64,000 nt of DNA, taken from contig WTXA01000002.1 of the NCBI GenBank assembly GCA_009773805.1, positions 1 to 64,000 on the forward strand. Direction: 5' to 3'. This document shows positions 20,117 to 27,653 of this stretch, in pieces (positions within the stretch are counted from its first letter, which is position 1; each line of letters begins with the position of its first letter). Position numbers and translations under genes: made by a program. The notes under the pieces are model-generated. The model saw only the letters and a list, made by a program, of their open reading frames with translations. It had not been told where the DNA came from and made no database searches. This stretch comes from Fusobacteriota bacterium. Its GTDB lineage: Bacteria; Bacillota; TC1.

Positions 20117-20710
20117 TTATTCAAATCTGACAATTTTGTCAAATGGTAGGAATTCTCTTGGTTCTAATTCTTCATCACTTAAGCCAAAAGGTATCTGTGA
20201 AATTAGGCTCCAGTTGTCATCAATTTCAAATCTTTCTTTGACTCTTTCATCAATCATTGGATTATAGTGCTGAAGTGAGGCGCTTAGTCCAATTTCAACT
20301 AATTGTAGCCAGATTGCGTATTGTAGTATGCCACTTCCTTGGTATGACCAGCTTGGGACTAATGCTTTGTATGATTTGAATTTCTCTCCTTTTTCCTCAA
20401 GCACTTTCTCGTCTTCATATATTAAAAGGGTTCCGTTTCCTCCCTTAAATCCTGCTATCTTCTCACCTGTTCCTCTATCAATATATTTTTCTTTCCCCAT
20501 CTTGTCAATTAGCATTTCTTCTACTATATCCCATAAATCGTTATGCCCCTTCTCATCTAGGACTACAATCCTGTAGCTTTGCATGTTAAAGGCTGATGGT
20601 ACGTACATGGCTGTTCTTAGTATTTCTTCTATCATTTCTTTATTAACTATATCGCTTTTTTTAAGTTTTCTGATTGATCTTCTTTTTATTATTGTATCTT
20701 TAAGTTCCAT
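20117..20710 (-). CDS. Nitroreductase-family protein
   Basis: FMN-dependent nitroreductase fold, 197 aa from the ATG at 20710. The N-terminal TIIKRRSIRKLKK carries the Arg-Ser FMN phosphate-binding motif, and YVPSAFNMQSYRIVVLD is the usual flavin-contact segment. The later part is divergent. The reading frame extends 21 bp further to a TTG, but GAGGAGAATACA precedes the ATG I chose. The substrate is not predictable. It is last in a minus-strand run of small genes (22036-20117) and followed by a terminator. Confidence 0.85.
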   Translation of the reverse strand: MELKDTIIKRRSIRKLKKSDIVNKEMIEEILRTAMYVPSAFNMQSYRIVVLDEKGHNDLWDIVEEMLIDKMGKEKYIDRGTGEKIAGFKGGNGTLLIYEDEKVLEEKGEKFKSYKALVPSWSYQGSGILQYAIWLQLVEIGLSASLQHYNPMIDERVKERFEIDDNWSLISQIPFGLSDEELEPREFLPFDKIVRFE

Positions 20711-20736
20711 TGTATTCTCCTCATTATCCAAATTAT

Positions 20737-20907
20737 CTATAATCCACTTTTATTTAAAAATTCTTCAAGTAATATCAGCCATTCCTGTCTCTCTTCTCCA
20801 ATTGCTTTACTATATGCTTCTAAAACTTCGCGCTTTTTATTTTTAGCATTTTGTATTCTTTGTCCTTGTATTAAACCTTCTAATTTCTTGTTTCGATGAC
20901 TCCACAT
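20737..20907 (-). CDS. Small hypothetical protein (56 aa)
   Basis: A 56-codon frame begins MWSHRNKKLEGLIQGQRIQN and ends EEFLNKSGL. It starts 3 nt after the GNAT-YoaP stop and uses a GGAGG lying within the end of that gene. It is basic in the first half and helical and acidic/hydrophobic in the second. I do not recognise a family. The tight coupling and ribosome binding site support translation; 26 bp separate it from the nitroreductase start. Confidence 0.55.
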   Translation of the reverse strand: MWSHRNKKLEGLIQGQRIQNAKNKKREVLEAYSKAIGEERQEWLILLEEFLNKSGL

Positions 20908-20910
20908 CCA

Positions 20911-21672
20911 TTATTTAACCTCCATATTTATATCCAACATTTTCTTTAGATAACCTTCATTTAATAAATGGAGGGTTTTAAACTCACCCTTGTAGAATAC
21001 AGCCCAGTTATTAAAAACACAAGGAATACCTTTCGCCTCACTAGAGGATTTAACCTCAATCAAACTAAGAGGGACACTCTCCCTTTCACAATAATTCTTT
21101 ACTTCCTCAATACAATTAAGAATATATGGACATTGCAAACTATAGAAAATAGTAAGCTCCTGGCTATCAATAGTACCCTGTCTTGCTACTTCATTAAACT
21201 TCGGTATAGAACCATCAAAAGACAAAGCTAAAAGCTCATAATCATCACCAATTGAATCAACTGTTACAAACCCAAACTTCTCTATGAACTTCTTGTCAGA
21301 CAAAAAAGGCTTTTTCTTTTTTGAACTAATTATACATATTCCACTTTTCTTTTGTTCTTTTGCTTCATCCAAACAGTACTGTAACAACTCTTTACCATAA
21401 CCCTTATTCTTAAAGCTACCAGAAACCCAAAGGCAATAAATATAGACATAATTATCACCTATTATAGGCACCCAAGCAGTTTCAAGTGGTGAATATTCAA
21501 TAAAAATCTTACCCTTAGCATCAAGTTTTCTAAAAACATGACCCTCTTTTATCCGGTCTGTCAGCCAGATTTTTTTACTTTCAACGCCTCTTTGATGCTT
21601 TTTATCAGCAATAGCACAACACAAATGCTCAACTTCTAAATTATCTAGCGTAAGATTAATAAAGTTACTCAT
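20911..21672 (-). CDS. GNAT acetyltransferase with C-terminal YoaP-like domain
   Basis: 253 aa. Residues about 1-160 form a GNAT domain; VSGSFKNKGYGKELLQYCLD (about 83-102) is the acetyl-CoA pyrophosphate-binding loop. Residues about 165-250 resemble the YoaP domain, a thioredoxin-like tail, with CPYILNC (cysteines 6 apart) and the ending LHLLNEGYLKKML. Substrate unknown. The start overlaps the YjbR gene by 8 bp, so the two are translationally coupled. Confidence 0.85.
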   Translation of the reverse strand: MSNFINLTLDNLEVEHLCCAIADKKHQRGVESKKIWLTDRIKEGHVFRKLDAKGKIFIEYSPLETAWVPIIGDNYVYIYCLWVSGSFKNKGYGKELLQYCLDEAKEQKKSGICIISSKKKKPFLSDKKFIEKFGFVTVDSIGDDYELLALSFDGSIPKFNEVARQGTIDSQELTIFYSLQCPYILNCIEEVKNYCERESVPLSLIEVKSSSEAKGIPCVFNNWAVFYKGEFKTLHLLNEGYLKKMLDINMEVK

Positions 21673-22036
21673 TATCTATCTCCCTATCTATCTCCCTTTG
21701 TTGTCTTTTACTTAATGATAAAAGTACAAGATTATATGACTCATCCAACATCTCCTTAACAATATCATCAGGCACATCACCAGCAAGAAAAAGAGAATTC
21801 CAATGGACCTTATTCATATGATAACCAGGGATAATATCCTCATATTTCAATCTTAACAATTCCCCAAATTCAGGATTTAGTTTAACCGTGATTATTAGAT
21901 TGCCTTTATTATCGTCACCCTGGAGTACAAACATCTTATCCTTGATCATATACCTAATAGCATCCCACTCAACCTTGTATTCTCTTACAACACCCTTTTT
22001 AGAAAGACAATATTCTTCAATCCATTCGTACTTCAT
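21665..22036 (-). CDS. MmcQ/YjbR-family protein
   Basis: 123-aa protein with a CyaY-like/YjbR fold. Typical elements are the N-terminal short helix EWIEEYCLSKKGVVREYK and the sheet VKLNPEFGELLRLKYEDIIPG. The family-defining segment YHMNKVHWNSLFLAGDVPDD follows (about 72-91). Relatives are called DNA-binding on limited evidence. It is the first gene of a small unit with GNAT-YoaP, the 56-aa ORF and the nitroreductase. Confidence 0.88.
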   Translation of the reverse strand: MKYEWIEEYCLSKKGVVREYKVEWDAIRYMIKDKMFVLQGDDNKGNLIITVKLNPEFGELLRLKYEDIIPGYHMNKVHWNSLFLAGDVPDDIVKEMLDESYNLVLLSLSKRQQREIDREIDNE

Positions 22037-22100
22037 AATTAAACCTCCGATGACTCAGCTCTTTTTCTCTATTCTAACATTTATATCTGCTATTTGTGAA

Positions 22101-22132
22101 TAAAAAGAAACAGGACCTTTTGGTCCTGTTTC
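22101..22132 (-). terminator. Intrinsic terminator of the VWA gene
   Basis: Perfect 11-bp stem GAAACAGGACC / GGTCCTGTTTC with a TTTT loop. On the minus strand it is followed by TTTTTATTC. It is 8 bp after the VWA stop. Confidence 0.9.
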
Positions 22133-22140
22133 TATACCAT

Positions 22141-22785
22141 TTACTTTCTTTCCTTATAATCCTCATCAATATCATTTTTCCAGTCCTCTGGTATTGATTT
22201 TCTACCGCGGAACATCATTGTAGCTCTACTAACCGACCTATAATTCACCTCAACACCTGTACTATCATTATGATACTGAGCAGCCCTATCCCTACCAATT
22301 CCAAATCTCTCTGCCTCAGCTACAGCATCAATATTAGCACCAAGAAAAATAAATTCCCAACCATACTTGCTCTTTTGATGTGTGATCATACTCTTGACCT
22401 TATCATATGTATATTCTCGACTCGCATTCTCATAACCATCAGTGGTAATAACAAATAATACTTTCTCAGCTTTTTCATCTTTCAAGGTATTCCTTTGTAC
22501 ATTCACAATCTTTTTTATACTCCTTCCAACTGCATCAAGTAAAGCAGTAGATCCTCTAACAAAATATTCATGCTTTGTTATTGGAGCCACACCTTTGAGA
22601 TTTAAGCGGTCGTGTAGAAGTTCATATCTGTCATCAAACAACACAGTTGTAATTACAGCCTCACCTTCAGCTTCTCTTTGTTCTTTTAACATGGAGTTAT
22701 ATCCACCAATAGTATCAGCTTCTAATCCTGTCATAGAACCACTTCTATCTAGGATAAAAACCAGTTCTGTTAAATTTGTTTTCAT
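22141..22785 (-). CDS. VWA-domain protein
   Basis: 214-aa soluble von Willebrand A domain protein. It has the MIDAS metal site DRSGSMTG (about 13-20), the second MIDAS threonine in GSTALLDAVG (about 78-87) and ITTDGYENAS (about 113-122). There is no signal peptide, so it is cytoplasmic. The C-terminus (SRATMMFRGRKSIPEDW) is basic and unassigned. Homologues are frequent in gut and oral Firmicutes without known function. Its leader carries an inverted repeat (22798-22822). Confidence 0.85.
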   Translation of the reverse strand: MKTNLTELVFILDRSGSMTGLEADTIGGYNSMLKEQREAEGEAVITTVLFDDRYELLHDRLNLKGVAPITKHEYFVRGSTALLDAVGRSIKKIVNVQRNTLKDEKAEKVLFVITTDGYENASREYTYDKVKSMITHQKSKYGWEFIFLGANIDAVAEAERFGIGRDRAAQYHNDSTGVEVNYRSVSRATMMFRGRKSIPEDWKNDIDEDYKERK

Positions 22786-22797
22786 AATATGTTCCTC

Positions 22798-22822
22798 CTT
22801 TGTTTTCTATTTCTAAACAAAG
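22798..22822. repeat. Inverted repeat in the VWA leader
   Basis: CTTTGTTT and AAACAAAG, two perfect 8-base arms 9 bp apart. One arm abuts the GGAGG of the VWA gene, so an RNA hairpin here could mask the ribosome binding site, or the DNA could be an operator. Confidence 0.6.
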
Positions 22823-22867
22823 AATAACATTAAAACAAAAGTCCTAGGTCGCTTAAAAAGCGACAAA

Positions 22868-23869
22868 TTAAATACCTAGTAAAGTTTCCTCAAACTCAAA
22901 CAAAGCACTATTAATTTCCATAATATCGTAGACTCCTTCGACAATAAAATACTCTATAATAACATCAAATTTAGAACACTTTGACAAGCCATAACCAGCT
23001 TTCAGCAACAAGTCCTTAGTTTCGTCAAGACTAAGTTCCAAGGCAATGGCAAAAGCAATCACAGTAGACTTCTTTGGCTTGTAGAACTTATCGTTCCTTA
23101 TCTTGGAAAACAGCTTCCTGTCAACGTTGGCTTTCTTGTAGGTGTCCACGTCAGTCATTTCTTTTTGGTCTATCAATCTTAATAAACTTTCGCTAAATGT
23201 TTCGTCAAGTTCATCAACTACATCCTTAAGTTTTCTGCTAGCTCTACCAGCCCTACATACAGTTCTGCTCCAGTTTAAATCTATCATCTGGCTATCTTCA
23301 TTACTGTATTCCAGATTCCTGCCATACGTTAGTTCATGTACATCTACATAGTTATCATCAATATATGCTTTAACAGATGAAAAAACACTTTCTGACAAAA
23401 CAAAAGCCTTCTTGTCAAAGACCACAATATATACCAACATATCAGAAACTATCAAGAACTTTCTAATAACAGACTGAGCTACTAGTAAAGCCTGGTCCTT
23501 AGGAAAACCATAAGCACCAGAAGATATTAAAGGAAAAGCAATACTCTCCAAACCATTTTCCACAGCCAAGGCCAATGACTTTCTATAACATGAAGCTAAC
23601 AGCGAAACCTCTCCACTATCACCACCATGCCAGACTGGACCAACTGCATGAATAACAAACTTAGCAGGAAGATCATAGCCCTTAGTTATCTTAGCATCTC
23701 CAGTCTTACAACCGCCTAACAATCTACACTCTTCTAGTAGTCCTGGACCTGCTGCTCTATGTATTGCCCCATCAACTCCACCACCACCAAGTAGTGACTC
23801 ATTAGCAGCGTTGACTATAGCATCAACCTCGAGCTTTGTTATATCAGCTCTAATAATTTGTAATGGCAT
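22868..23869 (-). CDS. Macrodomain protein with C-terminal helical/HTH-like domain
   Basis: 333 aa. The N-terminal macrodomain (about 1-170, MacroD-like) has [20 protein letters not shown] (about 15-34) and the phosphate loop [11 protein letters not shown] (about 112-122). These bind ADP-ribose and usually hydrolyse mono-ADP-ribose or O-acetyl-ADP-ribose. The C-terminal part (about 195-333) is a separate helical domain. Its segment [20 protein letters not shown], followed by [18 protein letters not shown], looks like a degenerate XRE-type helix-turn-helix. The same tail occurs on other Firmicutes signalling and stress proteins. Function of the tail is inferred only. Confidence 0.88.
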   Translation of the reverse strand: MPLQIIRADITKLEVDAIVNAANESLLGGGGVDGAIHRAAGPGLLEECRLLGGCKTGDAKITKGYDLPAKFVIHAVGPVWHGGDSGEVSLLASCYRKSLALAVENGLESIAFPLISSGAYGFPKDQALLVAQSVIRKFLIVSDMLVYIVVFDKKAFVLSESVFSSVKAYIDDNYVDVHELTYGRNLEYSNEDSQMIDLNWSRTVCRAGRASRKLKDVVDELDETFSESLLRLIDQKEMTDVDTYKKANVDRKLFSKIRNDKFYKPKKSTVIAFAIALELSLDETKDLLLKAGYGLSKCSKFDVIIEYFIVEGVYDIMEINSALFEFEETLLGI

Positions 23870-23890
23870 AAAATCACCTTCTTTTATAAA

Positions 23891-24403
23891 TTATAGACTT
23901 TGAAAATATACATACACAGAAAAAATGTACCATACAACCCAGGCTGAAAGCACTACCCCTATACTTGCCAATATTTTCATACCAGTTTTCATATATGGAG
24001 AAATACCAATTCTAGTACTATAGACAACCCCAAGATACCCTAATACAATGGGAAATAATCCTCCTAGGTTACTAATTGGAATTGCAATACTAGCTATTAT
24101 AAAAAACCAACTCCATACAGGCATTTTCTCAAAAGGCATATAGACTTTACCGCTATTAACATATACTCCATCAATAACTATATCAGCTTTATTGCCCATT
24201 ACAACAAGGCGACATTCCTTGCCACCTATGTAGATTATCTGATCCGAGCCTTTGTAGGTTTGAAATTGAACTGTCATCAGCTCCTGTTGTATTTCATTAA
24301 TAAATAGTTTATTTCTTCCTGACCAAATGTTTCTTTCTAGGACAACATGGTACTCATTACCTTCAATATTAATGTGCCAATCTTTTTTCCTTGCCATTTC
24401 CAT
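23891..24403 (-). CDS. Hypothetical membrane protein
   Basis: 170 aa (168 if the second ATG is used; a GGGAG lies upstream of both). The N-terminal half (about 5-95) is a beta-rich soluble domain, WHINIEGNEYHVVLERNIWS ... KADIVIDGVYVNSG. It is followed by two or three hydrophobic helices (about 98-118, 120-132 and 142-165). I do not recognise a characterised family. It lies 21 bp upstream of the macrodomain gene and may be co-transcribed with it. Confidence 0.7.
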   Translation of the reverse strand: MEMARKKDWHINIEGNEYHVVLERNIWSGRNKLFINEIQQELMTVQFQTYKGSDQIIYIGGKECRLVVMGNKADIVIDGVYVNSGKVYMPFEKMPVWSWFFIIASIAIPISNLGGLFPIVLGYLGVVYSTRIGISPYMKTGMKILASIGVVLSAWVVWYIFSVYVYFQSL

Positions 24404-24492
24404 AAACTCCCATTAATTCAAAATATATATTTTAATTATTGTACTATATCCTATTCAATAAATACACAATTTAATTACCAAGAAAATATGAC

Positions 24493-24523
24493 AATAAAAA
24501 AAGCCCCGTAAATAAGGACTTTT
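24493..24523 (-). terminator. Terminator after tRNA-Leu(CAG)
   Basis: Minus-strand stem AAAGTCCT / GGGGCTTT (G-U pairs allowed) with a 7-base loop, followed by a T run. It is about 9 bp beyond the tRNA CCA end and would end the 6S-tRNA transcript. Confidence 0.8.
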
Positions 24524-24531
24524 GAAGGTAC

Positions 24532-24615
24532 TGGTGCGAGAGATGGGACTTGAACCCACACGATTTTACTCACACGCCTCTGAAACGTGCGCGTCTGCCA
24601 TTCCGCCACTCTCGC
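24532..24615 (-). tRNA. tRNA-Leu (anticodon CAG)
   Basis: 84-nt class II tRNA with acceptor GCGAGAG / CTCTCGC and encoded CCA. The anticodon stem CACGT / GCGTG encloses loop TTCAGAG, giving anticodon CAG. The TPsiC arm has GGGTTCAAGTCCC. It lies 5 nt downstream of the 6S RNA stem on the same strand, and is probably released from the same precursor. Confidence 0.95.
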
Positions 24616-24620
24616 AAAAG

Positions 24621-24801
24621 TATCTGGAATTTAGTTCCCTTTATTTTGTAACCTATCCGTTCGAATAGGTGGGTGTCCTCAATGAAATTTCAACTTTCCT
24701 CTGCCCCAAGGGACTTATAATAGGTCTAATATCAAAATCAAAATATTGAACTCCCGTTTAAAATATGTAGATTCAAAATAAAGGGAGCTAAATTCCAGAT
24801 A
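24621..24801 (-). ncRNA. ssrS: 6S RNA (RNA polymerase regulator)
   Basis: The two ends, 24621-24648 and 24774-24801, are 28-base arms that pair perfectly except for one G-U/mismatch position. Between them, on the minus strand, are features like known 6S RNAs: an asymmetric central region (TTTAAACGGGAGTTCAATA on one side), and on the other side GACACCCACC, then the small hairpin ACCTATTCGAACGGATAGGT and TTACA. E. coli 6S has ACGACACATTCACC and a like hairpin at the same place. 6S RNA traps sigma-A/sigma-70 holoenzyme by mimicking an open promoter. The mature ends are inferred. Confidence rests on structure and by-eye comparison, not on a covariance search. Confidence 0.8.
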
Positions 24802-24823
24802 ACAACTGCGAGTCAACTTCTTA

Positions 24824-24836
24824 CGACCTAATTATA
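24824..24836 (-). promoter_or_regulatory. Extended -10 promoter of 6S RNA / tRNA-Leu
   Basis: Minus-strand TGTTATAAT with the -10 TATAAT at 24836-24831; no good -35. Transcription would start near 24824, about 23 nt before the closing stem. The tRNA-Leu(GAG) promoter at 27560 has the same TTATGTTATAATTA core. Confidence 0.65.
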
Positions 24837-24900
24837 ACATAAGATAACCAGATTTTTTGCTATCTCTACAAATAGTTTCAATAAACTTTAACCTCCGTTT

Positions 24901-25027
24901 TTGTACAAAATTTGTTAAGTGTGTTAAACTCTAGATACAAAGGATATAGTAAACACTTAGTCTAACTGAATCCTTTTAACTAAGGAATAAGCCGGAGTAA
25001 GTTAACCATGACTTACTTCGGTTTTTT
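24901..25027 (+). promoter_or_regulatory. Leader of tal with candidate promoter and intrinsic terminator (attenuator-like)
   Basis: A weak candidate promoter, TTGTAC-17-TTAAAC, starts at 24901. It is followed at 24992-25021 by an 11-bp stem CCGGAGTAAGT / ACTTACTTCGG with a TTTTTT tail, about 33 bp before the tal start. No gene precedes it on this strand, so the hairpin most likely attenuates tal transcription. I could not match it to a known riboswitch. Together with 6S RNA, the tRNA and their terminator this accounts for the 656-bp gene-free stretch. Confidence 0.62.
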
Positions 25028-25060
25028 CAATTTTATCACTTACCTATAGGAGGAAAACTA

Positions 25061-26173
25061 ATGATAGAAAATAAACTAAAACAGTTGAATATACTTGGTC
25101 AATCCATATGGCTTGATTACATCCGCAAAGACCTGATGGAAGATGGTGAACTCAAGCGACTAATATTAGAAGACAATCTAAAAGGAATGACCTCAAACCC
25201 CTCAATATTTGAAAAAGCTATCACACAAAGTCACCTGTACGATGAAGACATCAAGAAAATGGCCCTTGAGGGAAAAGACAGTTTGGAAATATATGAAGCG
25301 CTAAGTCAAACTGATGTGCAAAATGCTGCTCTAGAATTTCTTCATCTATTTGAGCAATCTAACGGCAAGGATGGATTAGTCAGCCTTGAAGTAAATCCCC
25401 ACCTAGCCTTTAATACAAAGGGAACAATAGCTGAAGCACATCGTTTATGGACAACCTTGAACAGAAAAAATATGCTCATAAAAGTCCCAGCAACAAAAGA
25501 AGGCCTACCAGCCATTAAACAACTTATCAGCGATGGAATCAACGTCAATGTAACCTTACTCTTTGGGCTTGATAGATATCGCCAGGTAGCCAATTCCTAC
25601 ATACTAGGCCTTGAAGATCTCATAGCTAGAGGTATGCCAGTAAATAATATATACTCAGTAGCAAGTTTCTTCATAAGTAGAATTGACGGACTTATAGATC
25701 CAATACTTGAAGGAATAATCAAACAAGATGATGACAAACAACTGCTTGCAAAATCATTACTAGGACAAGTTGCCATAGCAAATGCCAAGGCAGCATATCA
25801 AATATATAAAGAAATATTTACAAGCAGCCGTTTTGAAAAGCTGGCCAATCTTGGAGCTAACCCACAACGGTTACTCTGGGCTAGTACCAGCACAAAAAAC
25901 AAAAACTACAATGAATTAAAATATATTGAAGCACTCATTGGACCAGAGACTATTAATACCGTAACAGTAGAAACTTTAAATGCCTACCGTGATCAAGGTA
26001 ATCCTGTATCAATTTTGGAAGATAACCTTGATGAAGCTAAAAATATTTTAGCTAAATTACCATCAATTGGAATAAATCTCAATAACGTAACACAACAATT
26101 AGAAGCCGAAGGTGTCAAAAAATTTAGAAATTCTTTTGACTCATTGATTGAGAGTATTGAAAAAACAACTTAA
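25061..26173 (+). CDS. tal: Transaldolase
   Basis: 370 aa, the long bacterial transaldolase subfamily. It exchanges a dihydroxyacetone unit between sedoheptulose-7-P and glyceraldehyde-3-P. Motifs: GMTSNPSIFEKAI (about 42-54), the Schiff-base lysine in NMLIKVPATKEGLPAI (about 136-151), and NVTLLFGLDRY (about 163-173). The start has TAGGAGGAAAACTA. It leads a plus-strand group with a PRC-barrel protein and rpiB, so two non-oxidative pentose phosphate enzymes are expressed together. Confidence 0.95.
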   Translation: MIENKLKQLNILGQSIWLDYIRKDLMEDGELKRLILEDNLKGMTSNPSIFEKAITQSHLYDEDIKKMALEGKDSLEIYEALSQTDVQNAALEFLHLFEQSNGKDGLVSLEVNPHLAFNTKGTIAEAHRLWTTLNRKNMLIKVPATKEGLPAIKQLISDGINVNVTLLFGLDRYRQVANSYILGLEDLIARGMPVNNIYSVASFFISRIDGLIDPILEGIIKQDDDKQLLAKSLLGQVAIANAKAAYQIYKEIFTSSRFEKLANLGANPQRLLWASTSTKNKNYNELKYIEALIGPETINTVTVETLNAYRDQGNPVSILEDNLDEAKNILAKLPSIGINLNNVTQQLEAEGVKKFRNSFDSLIESIEKTT

Positions 26174-26191
26174 TTGGAAAGGATGATGAAT

Positions 26192-26959
26192 ATGTTAATT
26201 AAAGCAAAATCCCTAAAAGGATACAAACTAAACAGTCTAGATGGAGAAATAGGAAATGTCAAAGAATTCTATTTTGATGACAACTATTGGACAATTCGTT
26301 ACCTTATAGTTGAAACAGGAAACTGGCTCTTAAGCCGCGAAGTTCTAATTTCTCCATATGCACTTAAGTCAGTTAATCAAGAAGAAAAATCTATCTCAGT
26401 CAATTTAACAAAAAAACAAATTGAAGAAAGCCCACCACTAGATAGTGACTTACCAGTATCACGACAATACGAGGAGTCCTACTATGGATATTATGGATAT
26501 CCACTATATTGGGCAGGTGCATACATGTGGGGACCATATCCTTACATATCACCTGATAGTGAAAACATAGTTGAACCTTCCCAAAAAGAAGAACACTGGG
26601 ATTCACATTTACGTAGTACTATGGATGTAACCGACTATAAGCTTCAAGCCAAAGATGGTGAATTTGGTCATCTTGAAGATTTTATTATTGATGATGAATT
26701 TTGGACTATACGCTATCTAATTATTGATACAAGAAAATGGTGGCAAGGTAAAAAGGTTTTAATCTCTCCAGAGTGGATTGATAGTATCAGTTGGATTGAT
26801 GGTGATGTAAATGTCTGCCTCAATAAAGAAGAAATCAAGCAATCACCAGAGTACACAGATGAAACACTAATCACCAGAGATTTCGAAAGTGAAATCTATA
26901 AGCACTACAATCGTCAATGCTACTGGGATACAAAAAAGACTGATAAAGAGAGTGATTAA
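26192..26959 (+). CDS. Double PRC-barrel domain protein
   Basis: 255 aa from the ATG at 26192, which is well spaced from GGAAAGG; a TTG-initiated frame starts 18 bp earlier. Two PRC-barrel repeats are clear: about 1-75 (LDGEIGNVKEFYFDDNYWTI) and about 140-215 (KDGEFGHLEDFIIDDEFWTI). They are joined by a Tyr/Trp/Gly-rich linker (YGYYGYPLYW). PRC barrels bind RNA, rRNA or protein partners in other systems; duplicated soluble forms are uncharacterised. It is placed between tal and rpiB, with 18 bp and 2 bp spacing. Confidence 0.85.
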   Translation: MLIKAKSLKGYKLNSLDGEIGNVKEFYFDDNYWTIRYLIVETGNWLLSREVLISPYALKSVNQEEKSISVNLTKKQIEESPPLDSDLPVSRQYEESYYGYYGYPLYWAGAYMWGPYPYISPDSENIVEPSQKEEHWDSHLRSTMDVTDYKLQAKDGEFGHLEDFIIDDEFWTIRYLIIDTRKWWQGKKVLISPEWIDSISWIDGDVNVCLNKEEIKQSPEYTDETLITRDFESEIYKHYNRQCYWDTKKTDKESD

Positions 26960-26961
26960 TT

Positions 26962-27405
26962 ATGATTATAGGAATAGCTGCAGACCATGGTGGATATGAA
27001 TTGAAAGAAAAGCTTAAAGAAGCTCTTAAAAAAAATGGTCATAAAATATTAGATTTTGGCGCCTTTACCCTAGTTGAAGATGATGATTATCCAGATTTTG
27101 TTATACCATTAGCCCAAGCTGTATCTCGAGGTGAGGTTTTACGGGGTATTGCAATATGTGGCAGTGGAGTTGGAGCTTGTATTGCCGCCAATAAGGTTAA
27201 TGATATTCGAGCAGGTCTAATAACAGATTCCTTCTCTGCTCATCAAGGAGTTGAGGACGATAATATGAACCTGCTTTGTTTAGGTGGCCTTGTTACTGGT
27301 TATGACCTATCTCTTGAATTAGTTCAAATATTTCTAAGTGCTCAATTTAAAGATGAGGAACGCTTCAAGCGAAGACTAAGAAAAATCGCACAATTAGAAA
27401 TCTAA
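26962..27405 (+). CDS. rpiB: RpiB/LacAB-family sugar-phosphate isomerase
   Basis: 147 aa. It begins MIIGIAADHGGYELKEKLKE, the family N-terminus with Asp-His, and has the active-site loop AICGSGVGACIAANKVNDIR (about 64-83, catalytic Cys66 type). Most likely ribose-5-phosphate isomerase B, given transaldolase in the same unit; galactose-6-phosphate isomerase subunits are related but normally come as lacA-lacB pairs. Confidence 0.88.
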   Translation: MIIGIAADHGGYELKEKLKEALKKNGHKILDFGAFTLVEDDDYPDFVIPLAQAVSRGEVLRGIAICGSGVGACIAANKVNDIRAGLITDSFSAHQGVEDDNMNLLCLGGLVTGYDLSLELVQIFLSAQFKDEERFKRRLRKIAQLEI

Positions 27406-27414
27406 TATTAATAT

Positions 27415-27467
27415 CCATAAAAAAGGTACGGCATGAATACAATTGTATCAATTACCGTACCTTTTTG
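27415..27467. terminator. Bidirectional terminator between rpiB and tRNA-Leu
   Basis: Stem AAAAAGGTACGG / CCGTACCTTTTT around a 23-base loop that itself contains ATACAATTGTAT. T runs occur on both strands, so it ends rpiB (+) and the tRNA-Leu(GAG) transcript (-). Confidence 0.85.
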
Positions 27468-27549
27468 GTGCGAGGAATGGGACTTGAACCCACACGATGT
27501 TACTCACACGCCCCTCAAGCGTGCGCGTCTGCCATTCCGCCACCCTCGC
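27466..27549 (-). tRNA. tRNA-Leu (anticodon GAG)
   Basis: 84-nt class II tRNA, acceptor GCGAGGG-type with encoded CCA. The anticodon stem CACGC / GCGTG encloses loop TTGAGGG, giving anticodon GAG. It is highly similar to tRNA-Leu(CAG) at 24532, differing mainly in the acceptor and anticodon arms, so the two are paralogues flanking the tal-rpiB group in the same orientation. Confidence 0.95.
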
Positions 27550-27559
27550 ATCGCTAATA

Positions 27560-27589
27560 ATTATAACATAAAAATTCACTAATCTGTAA
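27560..27589 (-). promoter_or_regulatory. Promoter of tRNA-Leu(GAG)
   Basis: Minus-strand TTACAG (27589-27584), 18-bp spacer, TATAAT (27565-27560) with extended -10 TG. Confidence 0.72.
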
Positions 27590-27609
27590 CACTTTTTAAT
27601 CGATACCAT

Positions 27610-27620
27610 ATTTGATATAA
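27610..27620 (+). promoter_or_regulatory. Extended -10 promoter of the phosphofructokinase gene
   Basis: TTTGATATAAT with the -10 TATAAT at 27615-27620 and no convincing -35. It is divergent from the tRNA promoter and 34 bp before the gene. Confidence 0.6.
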
Positions 27621-27653
27621 TCAAAGATGGAAAACAAGTACAAAGGAGGACCC

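Noticed and set aside
24621-24801. Long inverted repeat as a MITE or insertion-sequence remnant
   Set aside because: No target-site duplication or transposase, only one copy in the window, and the interior matches the layout of 6S RNA with promoter and terminator in place.
25061-27405. Integrated mobile element using tRNA-Leu as attachment site
   Set aside because: No integrase, no partial tRNA repeat at the far side, and both tRNAs are complete with different anticodons; kept only as a low-interest note.
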